A stretch of 64,000 nt of DNA from Clostridium kluyveri DSM 555 (GCF_000016505.1 NC_009706.1:124001-188000); one strand, 5' to 3'; positions 38,072 to 47,662 are shown, counted from the stretch's first letter. Made by a program: numbers and translations. The notes: generated from the letters alone by a model not told the origin.

Positions 38072-38455
38072 ATGGAATTTAATTTAAAAGAAGGCATTAC
38101 CTCTACTATGGAAATGCATGTAACTGATAATAATACAGCTAAGAAATTAGGATCAGGTAATTTAGATGTATTTGCCACACCAGCTATGATAGCTCTTATG
38201 GAAAATACATCTAAAAATAGTGTAGATCTTCATTTACCTACAGGATATACCACTGTTGGGATAGAAATAAATATAAAACATATTAAAGCATCTTCTGTTG
38301 GGGCTAAGATTAGATGCGAAGCATCTCTAAAGGAAGTTAAGGGGAAAAAATTAGTTTTTTATGTTGAGGCCTGGGATGAAAGTGGAAAGATTGGAGAAGG
38401 ATCTCATACTAGATATATAGTAAATAGTGAGGATTTTATGAAGAAGATACAATAA
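38072..38455 (+). CDS. Hotdog-fold thioesterase, FlK-like
   Basis: About 127 residues with the hotdog pattern of the fluoroacetyl-CoA thioesterase (FlK)-like family. ATPAMIALMENTSKNSV carries the catalytic-helix Glu. TVGIEINIKHIKASSVG and the end strand EGSHTRYIV complete the fold. Clostridial members probably hydrolyse acyl-CoAs; true fluoroacetyl-CoA specificity is not implied. The start is uncertain among ATG 38063, 38069 and 38072. It is a lone gene between the ftsH terminator and the coaX promoter. Confidence 0.75.
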   Translation: MEFNLKEGITSTMEMHVTDNNTAKKLGSGNLDVFATPAMIALMENTSKNSVDLHLPTGYTTVGIEINIKHIKASSVGAKIRCEASLKEVKGKKLVFYVEAWDESGKIGEGSHTRYIVNSEDFMKKIQ

Positions 38456-38476
38456 AGTATAGCTTGTTATTTAATC

Positions 38477-38504
38477 TTGACAAATAAAATTTTATTGATA
38501 CAAT
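38477..38504 (+). promoter_or_regulatory. sigma-A promoter upstream of coaX
   Basis: TTGACA (38477-38482), 16-base spacer, TACAAT (38499-38504), about 100 bases before the coaX start. Confidence 0.65.
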
Positions 38505-38606
38505 TAAATTGTTAATTTGAGAGAAATTAATGTTTTGGGGCAGTGGAAAATCTGCTCTTTAATTATGTATATATTGATAAACAAGTCAAAGGTGGTGTTA
38601 TATTTA

Positions 38607-39386
38607 ATGATTTTAGTCTTAGATGTTGGAAATACTAATATTGTTTTAGGGGTTTATGATGACAGGGAGCTTATATCAGTTTGGAGATTATCTACAGACT
38701 CTAAAAGAACAGCAGATGAATACGGAGTTCAGGTAATAGATTTATTTCTTCAAAGTAAATTAAAACCGGAAGATATAACTGGTTCTATAATATCTTCAGT
38801 AGTTCCTACTATTATGTATTCATTAGAACATATGATAATAAAATATTTTCAAGTTAGTCCTATTATAGTGGGACCAGGAGTAAAAACGGGTATAAATGTG
38901 AAATATGATAATCCAAGAGAAGTAGGGGCTGACAGGATAGTAAATGCTGTGGCTGCCCATGAAATCTATAATAGATCCCTAATTATTATAGACTTTGGAA
39001 CAGCTACTACATTTTGTGCAGTTACATCTGCAGGAGATTATTTAGGAGGAGCTATATGTCCAGGCATAAAAATATCTTCTTCTGCTCTTTTTGAGATGGC
39101 AGCTAAACTTCCAAGAGTAGAGATAATAAGACCACAAAATATTATAGGAAAGAATACGGTTTCTAGTATGCAATCTGGTATAGTATATGGATATATTGGT
39201 CAGGTGGACTATATAGTTAAAAAGATGAAAATGGAAATGATGGATTTAGGAGAAGAAGAACCTTTGGTAATAGCTACAGGAGGACTTGCTAAACTCATAA
39301 ATGAAGGAACAAAATCCATAGATATAATTGATTCTGTATTGACTTTAACAGGGCTTAGATTAATCTATGAAAAGAACAAAGAGTAG
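38607..39386 (+). CDS. coaX: Type III pantothenate kinase
   Basis: 259-residue CoaX, catalysing the first step of coenzyme A synthesis. ASKHA-fold motifs: the phosphate loop [13 protein letters not shown] at the N-terminus, [11 protein letters not shown] near residue 105, [12 protein letters not shown] near 128 and a late ATGGLAKLI. Start at ATG 38607 after AAAGGTGG; an upstream reading of 30 codons is not part of the family. In B. subtilis coaX also follows ftsH. The dus gene begins within 9 bp of its stop, so the two are co-transcribed. Confidence 0.95.
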   Translation: MILVLDVGNTNIVLGVYDDRELISVWRLSTDSKRTADEYGVQVIDLFLQSKLKPEDITGSIISSVVPTIMYSLEHMIIKYFQVSPIIVGPGVKTGINVKYDNPREVGADRIVNAVAAHEIYNRSLIIIDFGTATTFCAVTSAGDYLGGAICPGIKISSSALFEMAAKLPRVEIIRPQNIIGKNTVSSMQSGIVYGYIGQVDYIVKKMKMEMMDLGEEEPLVIATGGLAKLINEGTKSIDIIDSVLTLTGLRLIYEKNKE

Positions 39387-39394
39387 GTATGATA

Positions 39395-40357
39395 ATGAAA
39401 ATCGGAGAAATAGAATTTGAAAACAATGTATTTTTAGCTCCTATGGCAGGTATAACGGATAGGGCATTTAGAGAATTGTGTATAGAATTTAAATGTGGAC
39501 TTGTTTATACTGAGATGATAAGTGCCAAAGCTTTATTTTATGGTAGCAAGGCTACGGAAAGTATGTTAATTGTATCTCCAGTAGAAGCACCCATAGCAGT
39601 CCAAATATTTGGGAATGATCCGGTCATAATGGCTAAAGCCTGTGATTATTTTAATGAAAATAAAGATATTTGTATGGTAGATATAAATATGGGTTGTCCA
39701 GCTCCTAAGATAGTAAGAAATGGAGAAGGTTCTGCACTTATGAAGAATCCAAAGCTTGCATCGGAAATAGTAAAAGAAGTAAAAAAGGCATCTTTAAAGC
39801 CAGTAACTGTAAAAATGAGGATTGGTTTTGATTCTGAGAGTATAAATGCTGTAAATTTTGCTAGAATTATGGAACAATCGGGAGCAGATGCTGTAACTAT
39901 TCATGGGAGAACTAGTACTCAGATGTATAACGGCAAAGCAAATTGGGATATAATAAGTGATGTAAAACAATCAATTAAAATTCCCGTAATTGGTAATGGA
40001 GATGTATTTACTGTAGAAGATGCAAGTAGACTTTTTGAATTTACTAAATGTGATGGCATAATGATTGGAAGGGGAAGCTTGGGAAATCCATGGATATTTT
40101 CTCAGATATATGAAAATAAAAATTCTCGGTCTATCACCTATCCTACTCCACAGCAAAAAATAGATATGTGCATAGAACATTATAATAGGGCTATTTATTA
40201 TAATGGAGAGTATAAGGCTGTGAGAGAAATGAGAAAACAAATAGGGTGGTATATAAAAGGTCTAAAAAACAGTAAGGAAATAAAAGAGAAAATTAACTGT
40301 GAAGAACGCAGTGAAATTGTATTTGAAATTTTAAATCAATACAAATTTATGTTGTAA
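39395..40357 (+). CDS. dusB: tRNA-dihydrouridine synthase
   Basis: About 320-residue flavoenzyme reducing specific uridines in tRNA D-loops. TIM-barrel motifs: LAPMAGITDRAFREL at the N-terminus, the conserved DINMGCPAPKIVRNGEGSALM with the catalytic Cys, VTIHGRTSTQMY, and the FMN-phosphate site GNGDVF...GIMIGRGSLGNPWIF. DusB versus other subgroups is chosen by position next to lysS and general resemblance, so the symbol is less certain than the family. Start is ATG 39395 or 39389. It follows coaX directly. Confidence 0.92.
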   Translation: MKIGEIEFENNVFLAPMAGITDRAFRELCIEFKCGLVYTEMISAKALFYGSKATESMLIVSPVEAPIAVQIFGNDPVIMAKACDYFNENKDICMVDINMGCPAPKIVRNGEGSALMKNPKLASEIVKEVKKASLKPVTVKMRIGFDSESINAVNFARIMEQSGADAVTIHGRTSTQMYNGKANWDIISDVKQSIKIPVIGNGDVFTVEDASRLFEFTKCDGIMIGRGSLGNPWIFSQIYENKNSRSITYPTPQQKIDMCIEHYNRAIYYNGEYKAVREMRKQIGWYIKGLKNSKEIKEKINCEERSEIVFEILNQYKFML

Positions 40358-40417
40358 TTTTTAATTTGATATAGGAATAATATAGTATTGTATAGTAATT
40401 TAAGGAGAATATAGAAT

Positions 40418-41239
40418 GTGAAATCAATCCTATATGCTGATTCCAATATGGCTAAATTTTATGATGATAATAGTTTTTGGGGAAACATAAAAGATAGATT
40501 TAAAATGAGAGTAAAAGAAGAACTTTTCATAAAAGAATTGAAATTAAAAATTAAAAATGTAAAATTTCCTCCTAATATTAATATAAATTCATATAATAGT
40601 AATATCTTAAGAGCTAAAAAAATGTGTAAAATTAAAGATATAGAATTGGCACCTAAAGTATATAGATATTTAGATTATACTCTATATAGTAAATTTCAGA
40701 AAAAGTTAATGGCTTTTAGTATTGTGGAAAGTTCTAAAATTATACTCAGAAATAAAAAAAAGAGTATAAGATGTAGTTGTATGGCAGTTTATGATGCTGC
40801 AGATCCTATTTTATTTGATACTATATGTTATTTATCTAGGGAAGCTAAATATATAATACTTATATCTAAAAAGATCACAAAAGTAAATGATATAAGCGAA
40901 TATATTATAGCAAATTATGGAGTTACACCTATAATTACTTCTGATATAAAATTTTCTTTTAAAAATGCAGATTTTATAATAACATCTAGAAGAATAACTA
41001 TGAGTAATAATAAATATGTGTGGTATGTAGATAATAGTTATATACCATATAGTAATAATAATATAGTAAACGATATTAGCTATAAAGTTCCTTGGGAATT
41101 TAAATATAAAGAAGTATCATTTGAACTTTTAGGATCTATACTTTCACAGATGGATGAGCGAGATGTAAAAAAATCTTTAAATTATAATGGCATATTTTTA
41201 GACAAAATAAAGTTTAATAAAAATGTATTAATATTATAG
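40418..41239 (+). CDS. Conserved-looking hypothetical protein
   Basis: 273 residues that I do not recognise. The start is GTG with AAGGAG upstream, supporting expression. The N-terminal half is basic and Lys/Asn-rich. A central stretch (SCMAVYDAADPILFDTICYLSREAKYIILISKK), then YIIANYGVTPIITSD and NADFIITSRRI, reads like alternating beta strands and helices of a Rossmann-type fold. A plain nucleotide-binding glycine loop is missing. No signal peptide or membrane helix is present. It lies 60 bp after dusB and before the greA promoter, so it probably rides on the coaX-dusB transcript. Confidence 0.7.
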   Translation: MKSILYADSNMAKFYDDNSFWGNIKDRFKMRVKEELFIKELKLKIKNVKFPPNININSYNSNILRAKKMCKIKDIELAPKVYRYLDYTLYSKFQKKLMAFSIVESSKIILRNKKKSIRCSCMAVYDAADPILFDTICYLSREAKYIILISKKITKVNDISEYIIANYGVTPIITSDIKFSFKNADFIITSRRITMSNNKYVWYVDNSYIPYSNNNIVNDISYKVPWEFKYKEVSFELLGSILSQMDERDVKKSLNYNGIFLDKIKFNKNVLIL

Positions 41240-41281
41240 ATATATTGAAATCTATAATATTTTAATTAAATTTTGAAAATG

Positions 41282-41310
41282 TTGACATTGTAATAGTGCT
41301 GTTTTATAAT
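41282..41310 (+). promoter_or_regulatory. Perfect-consensus sigma-A promoter of greA-lysS
   Basis: TTGACA (41282-41287), 17-base spacer, TATAAT (41305-41310). It leaves a leader of roughly 100 bases before greA. Confidence 0.82.
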
Positions 41311-41415
41311 TACTTAAATGATAATTAGCGTAAATAAGGCAAGATATATTAAAGATTTTAAGACATTAATGGGGTATAGGAGAATTTTTATAAATTATTA
41401 AAAGGGGAGAATAGA

Positions 41416-41895
41416 ATGAGCGGATTAAAAAAATATGTTATGACCTATGAAGGCATAAAAAAGCTGGAAAATGAATTAGAATATTTAAAGACAGTCAAGA
41501 GAAAAGAAATCACTGAAAAGATTAAAGTAGCTCTTTCCTTTGGAGATTTAAGTGAAAATTCAGAATATGATAGTGCTAAAAACGAACAAGCATTTGTAGA
41601 AGGTAGAATAGTACAACTAGAAAATATGCTTAAGAATGCCAGCATGGTAGATGAAGATGAGGTTCCATTAGATATAGTAGGTATAGGCTCAATTGTAAAA
41701 GTTAAGGATTATGATTTAGATGAAGAAGTAGAATACTTAATTGTGGGGTCTGCGGAAGCAGATCCTATTAATAATAAAATATCAAATGAATCCCCTGTAG
41801 GTAAAGGACTTGTGGGGAAAAAACCTGGAGATGTAATTGAAATACAGGTCCCAGATGGAGTTAGTAAGTACAAGATACTTAATATAAGAAGATAA
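41416..41895 (+). CDS. greA: Transcript cleavage factor GreA
   Basis: 159-residue GreA, which rescues backtracked RNA polymerase by stimulating cleavage of the nascent RNA. The N-terminal coiled coil carries the acidic tip residues in [19 protein letters not shown] (residues about 37-55), and the C-terminal FKBP-like domain has [15 protein letters not shown]. The ribosome site is AAAGGGGAG. lysS follows after 17 bp, the common clostridial greA-lysS pair. Confidence 0.96.
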   Translation: MSGLKKYVMTYEGIKKLENELEYLKTVKRKEITEKIKVALSFGDLSENSEYDSAKNEQAFVEGRIVQLENMLKNASMVDEDEVPLDIVGIGSIVKVKDYDLDEEVEYLIVGSAEADPINNKISNESPVGKGLVGKKPGDVIEIQVPDGVSKYKILNIRR

Positions 41896-41912
41896 TTTGG
41901 AGGGTAATATCA

Positions 41913-43421
41913 ATGGCAAAAGAGGAAAAAAATTTACATGTACTGGAAGAGAATTTCAATCAATTGATAAGGGAGAGGATACAAAAGTTTAAAAATTTAC
42001 AAGAGCAAAATAAAGATCCCTTTGAGGTATATAAGGTTGAGAGAACCCATACTTCAAAAGAAATAAAAGATAACTATGAAACTTTAGATGGCACGGATGT
42101 TACTGTGGCTGGAAGACTAATGTCTAAAAGAGTTCATGGAAAGGCTGGATTTTCAGATTTGTATGATAGATATGGTAAAATTCAACTGTATATAAAGATA
42201 AATGATGTAGGAGAAGAAAAATTAAAGGAATATAAATCCTATGATATAGGAGACATTTTATCTGTAAGTGGCAAGGTTTTTAAGACTAGGACCGGAGAAG
42301 TATCAATTCATATTACGGATTTTCAACTTGCAGCTAAATCACTTAAACCTCTTCCAGAGAAATGGCATGGACTTAAGGATCCAGATTTAAGGTATAGACA
42401 AAGGTATGTAGATTTGATAATAAATCAGGATGTTAGAGATACCTTTTTAAAGAGGACTGCTGTAATAAGAGCTATAAGAGAATTTTTAGATGGTAGAGAT
42501 TACATAGAGGTAGAGACACCAATACTGTCATCAATAGCTGGAGGAGCAGCTGCTAAGCCATTTATAACTCATCATAATGCTTTGGATATAGACATGTATT
42601 TAAGAATAGCAACTGAATTATATTTAAAAAGGCTAATAGTAGGTGGATTTGAAAAGGTATATGAGATAGGTAAAAATTTTAGAAACGAAGGAATAGATGT
42701 AAGGCATAATCCTGAATTTACAGCTATGGAATTATATGAAGCTTTTTCAGATTATAATGATATGATGGAATTAACTGAGAATATGCTGGCATATGTATGT
42801 GAAAAGGTGCTTGGTACTACAAAAGTTATATATCAGGATACGGAAATAGACTTTAAGCCTCCTTGGAATAGAATTACTATGGTAGATGCAGTTAAACAAT
42901 TTACGAAAGTAGATTTTAATGAAGTTGAAAGTGATGACGAAGCTAGAAAGATTGCTGTTGAAAAAAATATTGAACTTAAAAAAGAATTAAAGGATTGTAC
43001 AAAAGGGGATATATTAGTAGGAATGTTTGAAGAATTTTGTGAACATAAATTTATTCAACCAACTTTTGTAATGGATTATCCTGTTGAAATATCACCTTTA
43101 ACTAAAAAGAAAAGAGGAAATGATAAATATACTGAGAGATTTGAGGGCTTTATATTTGGTAGAGAGGTATGTAATGCATATTCAGAGTTAAATGATCCTA
43201 TAGTGCAGAGGGAAAGATTTATGCAGCAGATAAGAGAAAGAGAATTAGGGGATGATGAAGCTTATATGATGGATGAAGATTTTATAAATGCTCTTGAAAT
43301 AGGTATGCCTCCTACGGGAGGACTTGGAATAGGTCTGGATAGAATTATAATGTTTCTTACGAATTCTTATTCTATAAGAGATGTCATATTATTTCCTACT
43401 ATGAAGCCAAGTCAACAGTAG
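41913..43421 (+). CDS. lysS: Lysyl-tRNA synthetase, class II
   Basis: 502-residue class II LysRS. The N-terminal OB-fold anticodon-binding domain covers about 60-165 ([22 protein letters not shown]). Motif 1 lies at [15 protein letters not shown], motif 2 at [22 protein letters not shown] and motif 3 at [17 protein letters not shown]. No T-box leader precedes it; it depends on the greA promoter. A detached repeat tail and tRNA-Asn lie downstream. Confidence 0.97.
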   Translation: MAKEEKNLHVLEENFNQLIRERIQKFKNLQEQNKDPFEVYKVERTHTSKEIKDNYETLDGTDVTVAGRLMSKRVHGKAGFSDLYDRYGKIQLYIKINDVGEEKLKEYKSYDIGDILSVSGKVFKTRTGEVSIHITDFQLAAKSLKPLPEKWHGLKDPDLRYRQRYVDLIINQDVRDTFLKRTAVIRAIREFLDGRDYIEVETPILSSIAGGAAAKPFITHHNALDIDMYLRIATELYLKRLIVGGFEKVYEIGKNFRNEGIDVRHNPEFTAMELYEAFSDYNDMMELTENMLAYVCEKVLGTTKVIYQDTEIDFKPPWNRITMVDAVKQFTKVDFNEVESDDEARKIAVEKNIELKKELKDCTKGDILVGMFEEFCEHKFIQPTFVMDYPVEISPLTKKKRGNDKYTERFEGFIFGREVCNAYSELNDPIVQRERFMQQIRERELGDDEAYMMDEDFINALEIGMPPTGGLGIGLDRIIMFLTNSYSIRDVILFPTMKPSQQ

Positions 43422-43440
43422 AAAATATTCCTTAACAAGT

Positions 43441-43471
43441 AAACTTTATCTTAATTTAAGAATCACTTGAT
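43441..43471 (+). repeat. Detached 3' tail of the dispersed structured repeat
   Basis: 31 bp, ungapped match with only a handful of changes to the tail of copy B at 14950-14980. It begins AAACTTTATCT and ends TAAGAATCACTTGAT. It starts 20 bp after the lysS stop; no hairpin part is visible. Confidence 0.6.
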
Positions 43472-43527
43472 GTTATAGCATAAAAATTTAAAATCCATAA
43501 ATTTTTAGATTTATTAGTAAAAAAATA

Positions 43528-43555
43528 TTGCATTTTTTAAATTGCGTGATATAAT
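43528..43555 (+). promoter_or_regulatory. Promoter of tRNA-Asn
   Basis: TTGCAT (43528-43533), 16-base spacer, TATAAT (43550-43555), ending 16 bases before the tRNA. Confidence 0.65.
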
Positions 43556-43571
43556 AATACATGTGAGTTCT

Positions 43572-43646
43572 TCCGTGGTAGCTCAATGGTGGAGCATTCG
43601 GCTGTTAACCGAAGGGCTGGAGGTTCGAATCCTCTCCACGGAGCCA
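43572..43646 (+). tRNA. tRNA-Asn (anticodon GTT)
   Basis: 75 bases with encoded CCA. Acceptor TCCGTGG pairs perfectly with CCACGGA. The anticodon arm is TTCGGCTGTTAACCGAA, the T-loop TTCGAAT and the discriminator G. Confidence 0.95.
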
Positions 43647-43727
43647 TTTTATTTTTTGTAATGGTTAAAAGCTTACTTAGTTATATTTACATGTAGTAAT
43701 TAACAGATAGGTACTATAATTTAATAG

Positions 43728-43912
43728 GTTGCTTTGATAAAGGATAGTAACAATTTAAGTCTCTAGGTGGAAAGAGAAGTTGTGGATGGTGTGAACAACT
43801 GAGATTTTATTGTGAAGGAACTTTGGAGTTATATATTTAAAAGATGAGCTTGTGCTAAAAAGGGTGGAACCGCGGATATGAAATTCGTCCCTTGAAGGCG
43901 GGCTTTTTTTAT
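43728..43912 (+). promoter_or_regulatory. T-box leader (glycine) controlling glyS
   Basis: The invariant T-box sequence GGGTGGAACCGCGG is at 43862-43875, followed by the terminator arm (GTCCC ... GGCGGGC) and a run of seven T's ending near 43911. Upstream, Stem I is recognisable from its GTGGAAAGAGAAG and GGATGGTGTGAACAAC segments. The specifier loop context GTGAA-GGA-ACTTTGGAGT places GGA (43817-43819), a glycine codon, in the specifier position. That agrees with the downstream glycyl-tRNA synthetase. Uncharged tRNA-Gly should stabilise the antiterminator and permit glyS transcription. Confidence 0.88.
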
Positions 43913-43964
43913 ACTTAAAAATCTAAATATAATTTAAATTGATTACGGGAAGGAGAAATAATTT

Positions 43965-45356
43965 ATGCCTTTTGAGAAAACTATGGATAAGATAGTAGCT
44001 TTAGCTAAGAATAGGGGATTTGTATATCCAGGATCGGATATATATGGAGGATTGGCTAATACATGGGACTATGGTCCTATTGGAGTAGAATTAAAGAATA
44101 ACGTAAAAAAAGCGTGGTGGCAAAAGTTTGTACATGAAAGTCAGTACAATGTGGGTATAGACTGTGCTATACTTATGAATAATGAAGTCTGGGTTGCTTC
44201 AGGTCATGTAGGAAATTTTTCAGATCCACTTATGGATTGTAAAGAATGTAAATCAAGATTTAGAGCTGATAAATTAGTTGAAGAACACATGACTTCAAAG
44301 GGTGTAGAAAAAGCTAGTGCAGATGGTTGGAACAATGAAAAATTAAAAGAGTATATAGATGATAATAACATTGTTTGTCCTGATTGTGGAAAAACAAATT
44401 TTACAGACATCAGACAGTTTAATCTTATGTTCAAGACTTTTCAAGGAGTTACGGAGGATTCGAAAGCAGAAATATATTTAAGGCCAGAAACAGCACAGGG
44501 GATATTTGTGAATTTTAAAAATGTCCAGAGAACAAGTAGAAAAAAAATACCTTTTGGAATAGCTCAGATAGGAAAGGCTTTTAGAAATGAAATAACTCCA
44601 GGAAACTTTACTTTTAGAACTAGGGAATTTGAACAGATGGAATTGGAATTTTTCTGCGAACCTGGTACTGATTTAGAATGGCATAATTACTGGAAGGAGT
44701 ATTGCTGGAAATTTTTATTGAAACTCGGTATAAAAGAAGAGAATATAAGATTTAGAGTCCATGAAAAGGAAGAACTTTCTCATTATAGTAACGCCACTTC
44801 AGATATTGAATATTTATTTCCATTTGGATGGGGAGAACTTTGGGGTATAGCAGATAGAACTGATTATGATTTAACTCAACATCAAAATCGTTCGGGAAAA
44901 GACATGACTTATTTAAATCCAGTTACTAATGAAAGGTATATACCTTATTGTATAGAACCTTCTGTAGGAGCTGACAGAGCAGTACTTGCATTTTTAGTTG
45001 ATGCCTATGATGAAGAAGAACTAGAAGGAGGAGATGTAAGAACGGTAATGCATTTTCATCCTGCCATAGCTCCCTTTAAAGTCGCGATTTTACCTTTAAG
45101 TAAAAAATTGTCGGAGAAAGCTCTGGATGTTTATAATATGCTGAGGAAAGATTTTAATGTGGATTATGATGATGCTGGGAGTATAGGCAAAAGATATAGA
45201 AGAGAAGATGAAATTGGTACGCCATATTGTATAACTATAGATTTTGATACTATGGATAATGATACTGTTACTATAAGAGATAGGGATACTATGAAACAAT
45301 TTAGAGTAAAAATAGATGAATTGAAAGACTTCATAAAAGAAAAAATACAGTTTTAA
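43965..45356 (+). CDS. glyS: Glycyl-tRNA synthetase, homodimeric class II
   Basis: 463-residue single-chain (eukaryote/Gram-positive type) GlyRS. The N-terminus has [24 protein letters not shown] zinc-like Cys set (CKEC...CPDC) lies in the insertion. Motif 2 is [14 protein letters not shown], and the C-terminal anticodon-binding domain carries [16 protein letters not shown]. It charges tRNA-Gly. The GAAGGAGA site precedes the ATG, and the T-box leader upstream gives glycine-responsive control. Sometimes named glyQS or grs1. Confidence 0.95.
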   Translation: MPFEKTMDKIVALAKNRGFVYPGSDIYGGLANTWDYGPIGVELKNNVKKAWWQKFVHESQYNVGIDCAILMNNEVWVASGHVGNFSDPLMDCKECKSRFRADKLVEEHMTSKGVEKASADGWNNEKLKEYIDDNNIVCPDCGKTNFTDIRQFNLMFKTFQGVTEDSKAEIYLRPETAQGIFVNFKNVQRTSRKKIPFGIAQIGKAFRNEITPGNFTFRTREFEQMELEFFCEPGTDLEWHNYWKEYCWKFLLKLGIKEENIRFRVHEKEELSHYSNATSDIEYLFPFGWGELWGIADRTDYDLTQHQNRSGKDMTYLNPVTNERYIPYCIEPSVGADRAVLAFLVDAYDEEELEGGDVRTVMHFHPAIAPFKVAILPLSKKLSEKALDVYNMLRKDFNVDYDDAGSIGKRYRREDEIGTPYCITIDFDTMDNDTVTIRDRDTMKQFRVKIDELKDFIKEKIQF

Positions 45357-45484
45357 TAGGTGTATCATGTTAATTTTATTATCTTTATAAGAGACAGTGA
45401 AATTGGCATGATGCTATTTTTATTTATTATCAGTATTTACTATAAGCTATTTTAATTGCATGTCAATAAGTATTCTACAGCAAA

Positions 45485-45512
45485 AATTTACCGGACTTTC
45501 GTCCGGTAAATT
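45485..45512 (-). terminator. Hairpin resembling a minus-strand terminator
   Basis: AATTTACCGGAC (45485-45496) pairs perfectly with GTCCGGTAAATT (45501-45512). Read on the minus strand the loop is GAAA and the stem is followed by TTTTTG, as in an intrinsic terminator. On the plus strand the loop is TTTC and no T-run follows. No minus-strand gene is known in the 470 bp that would feed it. Confidence 0.6.
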
Positions 45513-45805
45513 AGGGTTTAATCATGGGGATATGTTATATGTTTAATTAAAACTTGGGGAATTATATTAATGTTTTCTTACGACACAACTAGAGTATATC
45601 ACAAGTGAATGATAATTTTCAATAGTGAAATATAAAATCATTAAATTAAGTATTTTCATATAATTTTGATTTTACTAGACAATTTCATCTTAAATATAGA
45701 TATATATTATATTTTTCATAAAATCATATCTGTTTTATTTCCAATATTTGCATTGCCATCATATGCTTTTATAAAATATTATGTTATTATATAATCAGGT
45801 ATAGG

Positions 45806-45955
45806 TTTATCCAAAGGCAGCAATTAGATATATTCCCATCTTTTTAAATGAGAGATGAGTACTGCTGCGTGTTTGGGTAAGTTGTTGTAAGGGTTAGATG
45901 AAGAAAAACATTTCTCATAAGTGAACTCACCTGAACCCTTGAATTATTTGATTGT
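45806..45955 (+). repeat. Dispersed structured repeat, copy A (longest)
   Basis: About 150 bp. Outer stem TTATCCAAA pairs with TTTGGGTAA, inner stem GCAGCA with TGCTGC, and a further apical stem CATCT with AGATG. The 3' part ends with CACCTGAACCCTTGAATTAT, the degenerate tail. The same nested architecture with different paired bases occurs at 53591. It lies directly upstream of murD. Confidence 0.65.
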
Positions 45956-45981
45956 AATAGGCTTATTTTGGAGGTTTTTAA

Positions 45982-47358
45982 ATGAAAAGAAATTTTGATG
46001 ACTTTAAACAATTCATAAAATGTAAAAAAATAGGGGTAGTGGGAATAGGAATAAGTAATAAACCTTTAATTGATTTTTTATTAAAATTAGGTGCTAGAGT
46101 GAGTGCTTTCGATAAAAAAAGTCCAGATGAGATTGGAGAGGTAGCTAGAGAATTAAAAGAAAAAAATGTAGATTTGGTATTGGGTGAAAAATATCTTAAT
46201 GATTTAAGTGATTTTGATATAATATTTAAAACACCTTCCATGAGGATAGATAGTCCAGCCTTTGTAAAAGCTAAAGAAAAGGGTGCCTATATAACATCTG
46301 AAATGGAAGAATTTATTAGATATTGTCCTGCTAAAATATATGGTGTAACTGGAAGTGACGGAAAAACCACAACTACTACGCTTATGTATAATATTTTGAA
46401 AAAGCAGGGATATAAAAGTTGGATAGGCGGAAATATAGGTACTCCCTTATTTTCTGAGGTAGAAGAAATAACACCTGATGATAGAGTTGTAATTGAGTTG
46501 TCCAGTTTTCAATTAATGACTATGAATATTTCACCTGAAGTGGCAGTTATAACCAATGTAAGTCCTAATCATCTGGATATTCATAAAGATATGGAAGAAT
46601 ATATAATGGCTAAAAAGAATATATTTAAATATCAGTCTAATTCAGATTTATTAGTATTAAATAAAGACAATGAGTTAACAAATTCTATGACAGGAGAAGC
46701 TTTGGGAAAAGTAAGACAATTTAGCATTAAAGAAAAGTTAAATAAAGGAGGATATTTAAATAAGGATAGTTTGTGTATAGATGGAGATGAAGTATGTAAA
46801 CTATCAGAAATTAAGCTTAAAGGAATGCACAATGTAGAAAATCTTTTGGCAGCTTTTTGTGCTCTAAAAGATGATGTAAATATTGAAAGTATGAGAGAAA
46901 TTGCTACTACTTTTTCAGGAGTAGAGCATAGATGTGAATTTGTAAGAGAAATAAACGGAGTAAAATATTATAATGATTCTATCGCTTCAAGTCCTACTAG
47001 GACATTAGCGGGTCTTAAAGCTTTTGAAAAACCTGTAATATTAATAGCTGGTGGATATGATAAAAAAATACCTTTTGATATCTTAGCAGAAGAGGGATAT
47101 TCGAAAATTAAAACTTTAGTACTTATGGGAGCTACGAAATATAAAATAAAAGAAGCCTTTGAAAATCTTGAACTTAAAAAACATGTTCACATACCAATCA
47201 TAATGGCCAATTCTTTAGTTGAAGCTGTAAATTCAGCAAGGAAAGTATCATGTAGGGGTGATGTAGTTACTTTGTCTCCTGCTTGTGCTAGTTTTGATAT
47301 GTTTGCTAATTTTGAAATAAGAGGAAATATGTTTAAAGAAATAGTGAATGATATGTAA
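45982..47358 (+). CDS. murD: UDP-N-acetylmuramoylalanine--D-glutamate ligase
   Basis: 458-residue MurD adds D-glutamate to UDP-MurNAc-L-Ala, the step after MurC. The N-terminal domain has [17 protein letters not shown]. The ATP loop is [17 protein letters not shown] near residue 115, the central motif [16 protein letters not shown], and the C-terminal domain [19 protein letters not shown] with the diagnostic DSI/TxP region. The usual mur-cluster partners (mraY, ftsW, murG) are absent here, so murD stands alone. The ATG has TTGGAGG upstream. Confidence 0.95.
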   Translation: MKRNFDDFKQFIKCKKIGVVGIGISNKPLIDFLLKLGARVSAFDKKSPDEIGEVARELKEKNVDLVLGEKYLNDLSDFDIIFKTPSMRIDSPAFVKAKEKGAYITSEMEEFIRYCPAKIYGVTGSDGKTTTTTLMYNILKKQGYKSWIGGNIGTPLFSEVEEITPDDRVVIELSSFQLMTMNISPEVAVITNVSPNHLDIHKDMEEYIMAKKNIFKYQSNSDLLVLNKDNELTNSMTGEALGKVRQFSIKEKLNKGGYLNKDSLCIDGDEVCKLSEIKLKGMHNVENLLAAFCALKDDVNIESMREIATTFSGVEHRCEFVREINGVKYYNDSIASSPTRTLAGLKAFEKPVILIAGGYDKKIPFDILAEEGYSKIKTLVLMGATKYKIKEAFENLELKKHVHIPIIMANSLVEAVNSARKVSCRGDVVTLSPACASFDMFANFEIRGNMFKEIVNDM

Positions 47359-47374
47359 TTAGTAGAGGGTATTT

Positions 47375-47415
47375 TAAAAGAAAGACTAACTTTTACAGTA
47401 AGTTTTTCTTTTTTA
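47375..47415 (+). terminator. murD terminator (imperfect)
   Basis: AAAAGAAAGACTAACTT pairs imperfectly with AAGTTTTTCTTTT, followed by more T's, 17 bp after the murD stop. Confidence 0.6.
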
Positions 47416-47633
47416 TTTAGAGTTAATGTAAAGTATATACGATAACGTTTCCTAGCGTATCTTTATATGAATATAATAGTTTTTTGTAGAAATTAGTAGA
47501 ATTAATTAGATAAGTAGAATATATGATGGTTATGTGTATAGAACAAAAATTAAGTTGTGGTATTATATCAAATGTCATTAAGTTCATAAGTGGCTTATGT
47601 TTATGAAAAATATAAAAAACCTTTTTAAATTTA

Positions 47634-47662
47634 TTGACAAAGTTGAGAATATATGATAAACT
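47634..47662 (+). promoter_or_regulatory. rRNA operon promoter
   Basis: TTGACA (47634-47639), 17-base spacer, TAAACT (47657-47662). The transcript would begin just before the 16S processing stem. Other, weaker promoters may exist between murD and this point. Confidence 0.6.

Larger units (their letters stand above)
45357..45981. other. 625-bp gene-free gap between glyS and murD
   Basis: No supported gene. Contents from left to right: A/T-rich sequence after glyS, a perfect 12-bp hairpin at 45485-45512 that looks like a minus-strand terminator, about 290 bp of featureless AT-rich DNA, then structured repeat copy A (45806-45955). The murD ribosome site (TGGAGG) is at the right end. Confidence 0.6.

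Noticed and set aside
41895-41913. A T-box or lysine riboswitch ahead of lysS
   Set aside because: Only 17 bp separate greA and lysS, and nothing resembling the T-box sequence or a lysine aptamer is present.
45806-45955. Calling the structured repeats a named riboswitch class
   Set aside because: They lie upstream of unrelated genes, occur in both orientations and lack recognisable aptamer cores, so a metabolite riboswitch is unlikely.
47425-47460. ATACG...CGTAT and an ATAACGTT core resembling a CcpA site after murD
   Set aside because: The match to the cre consensus is poor, and there is no promoter it would plausibly control at that position.
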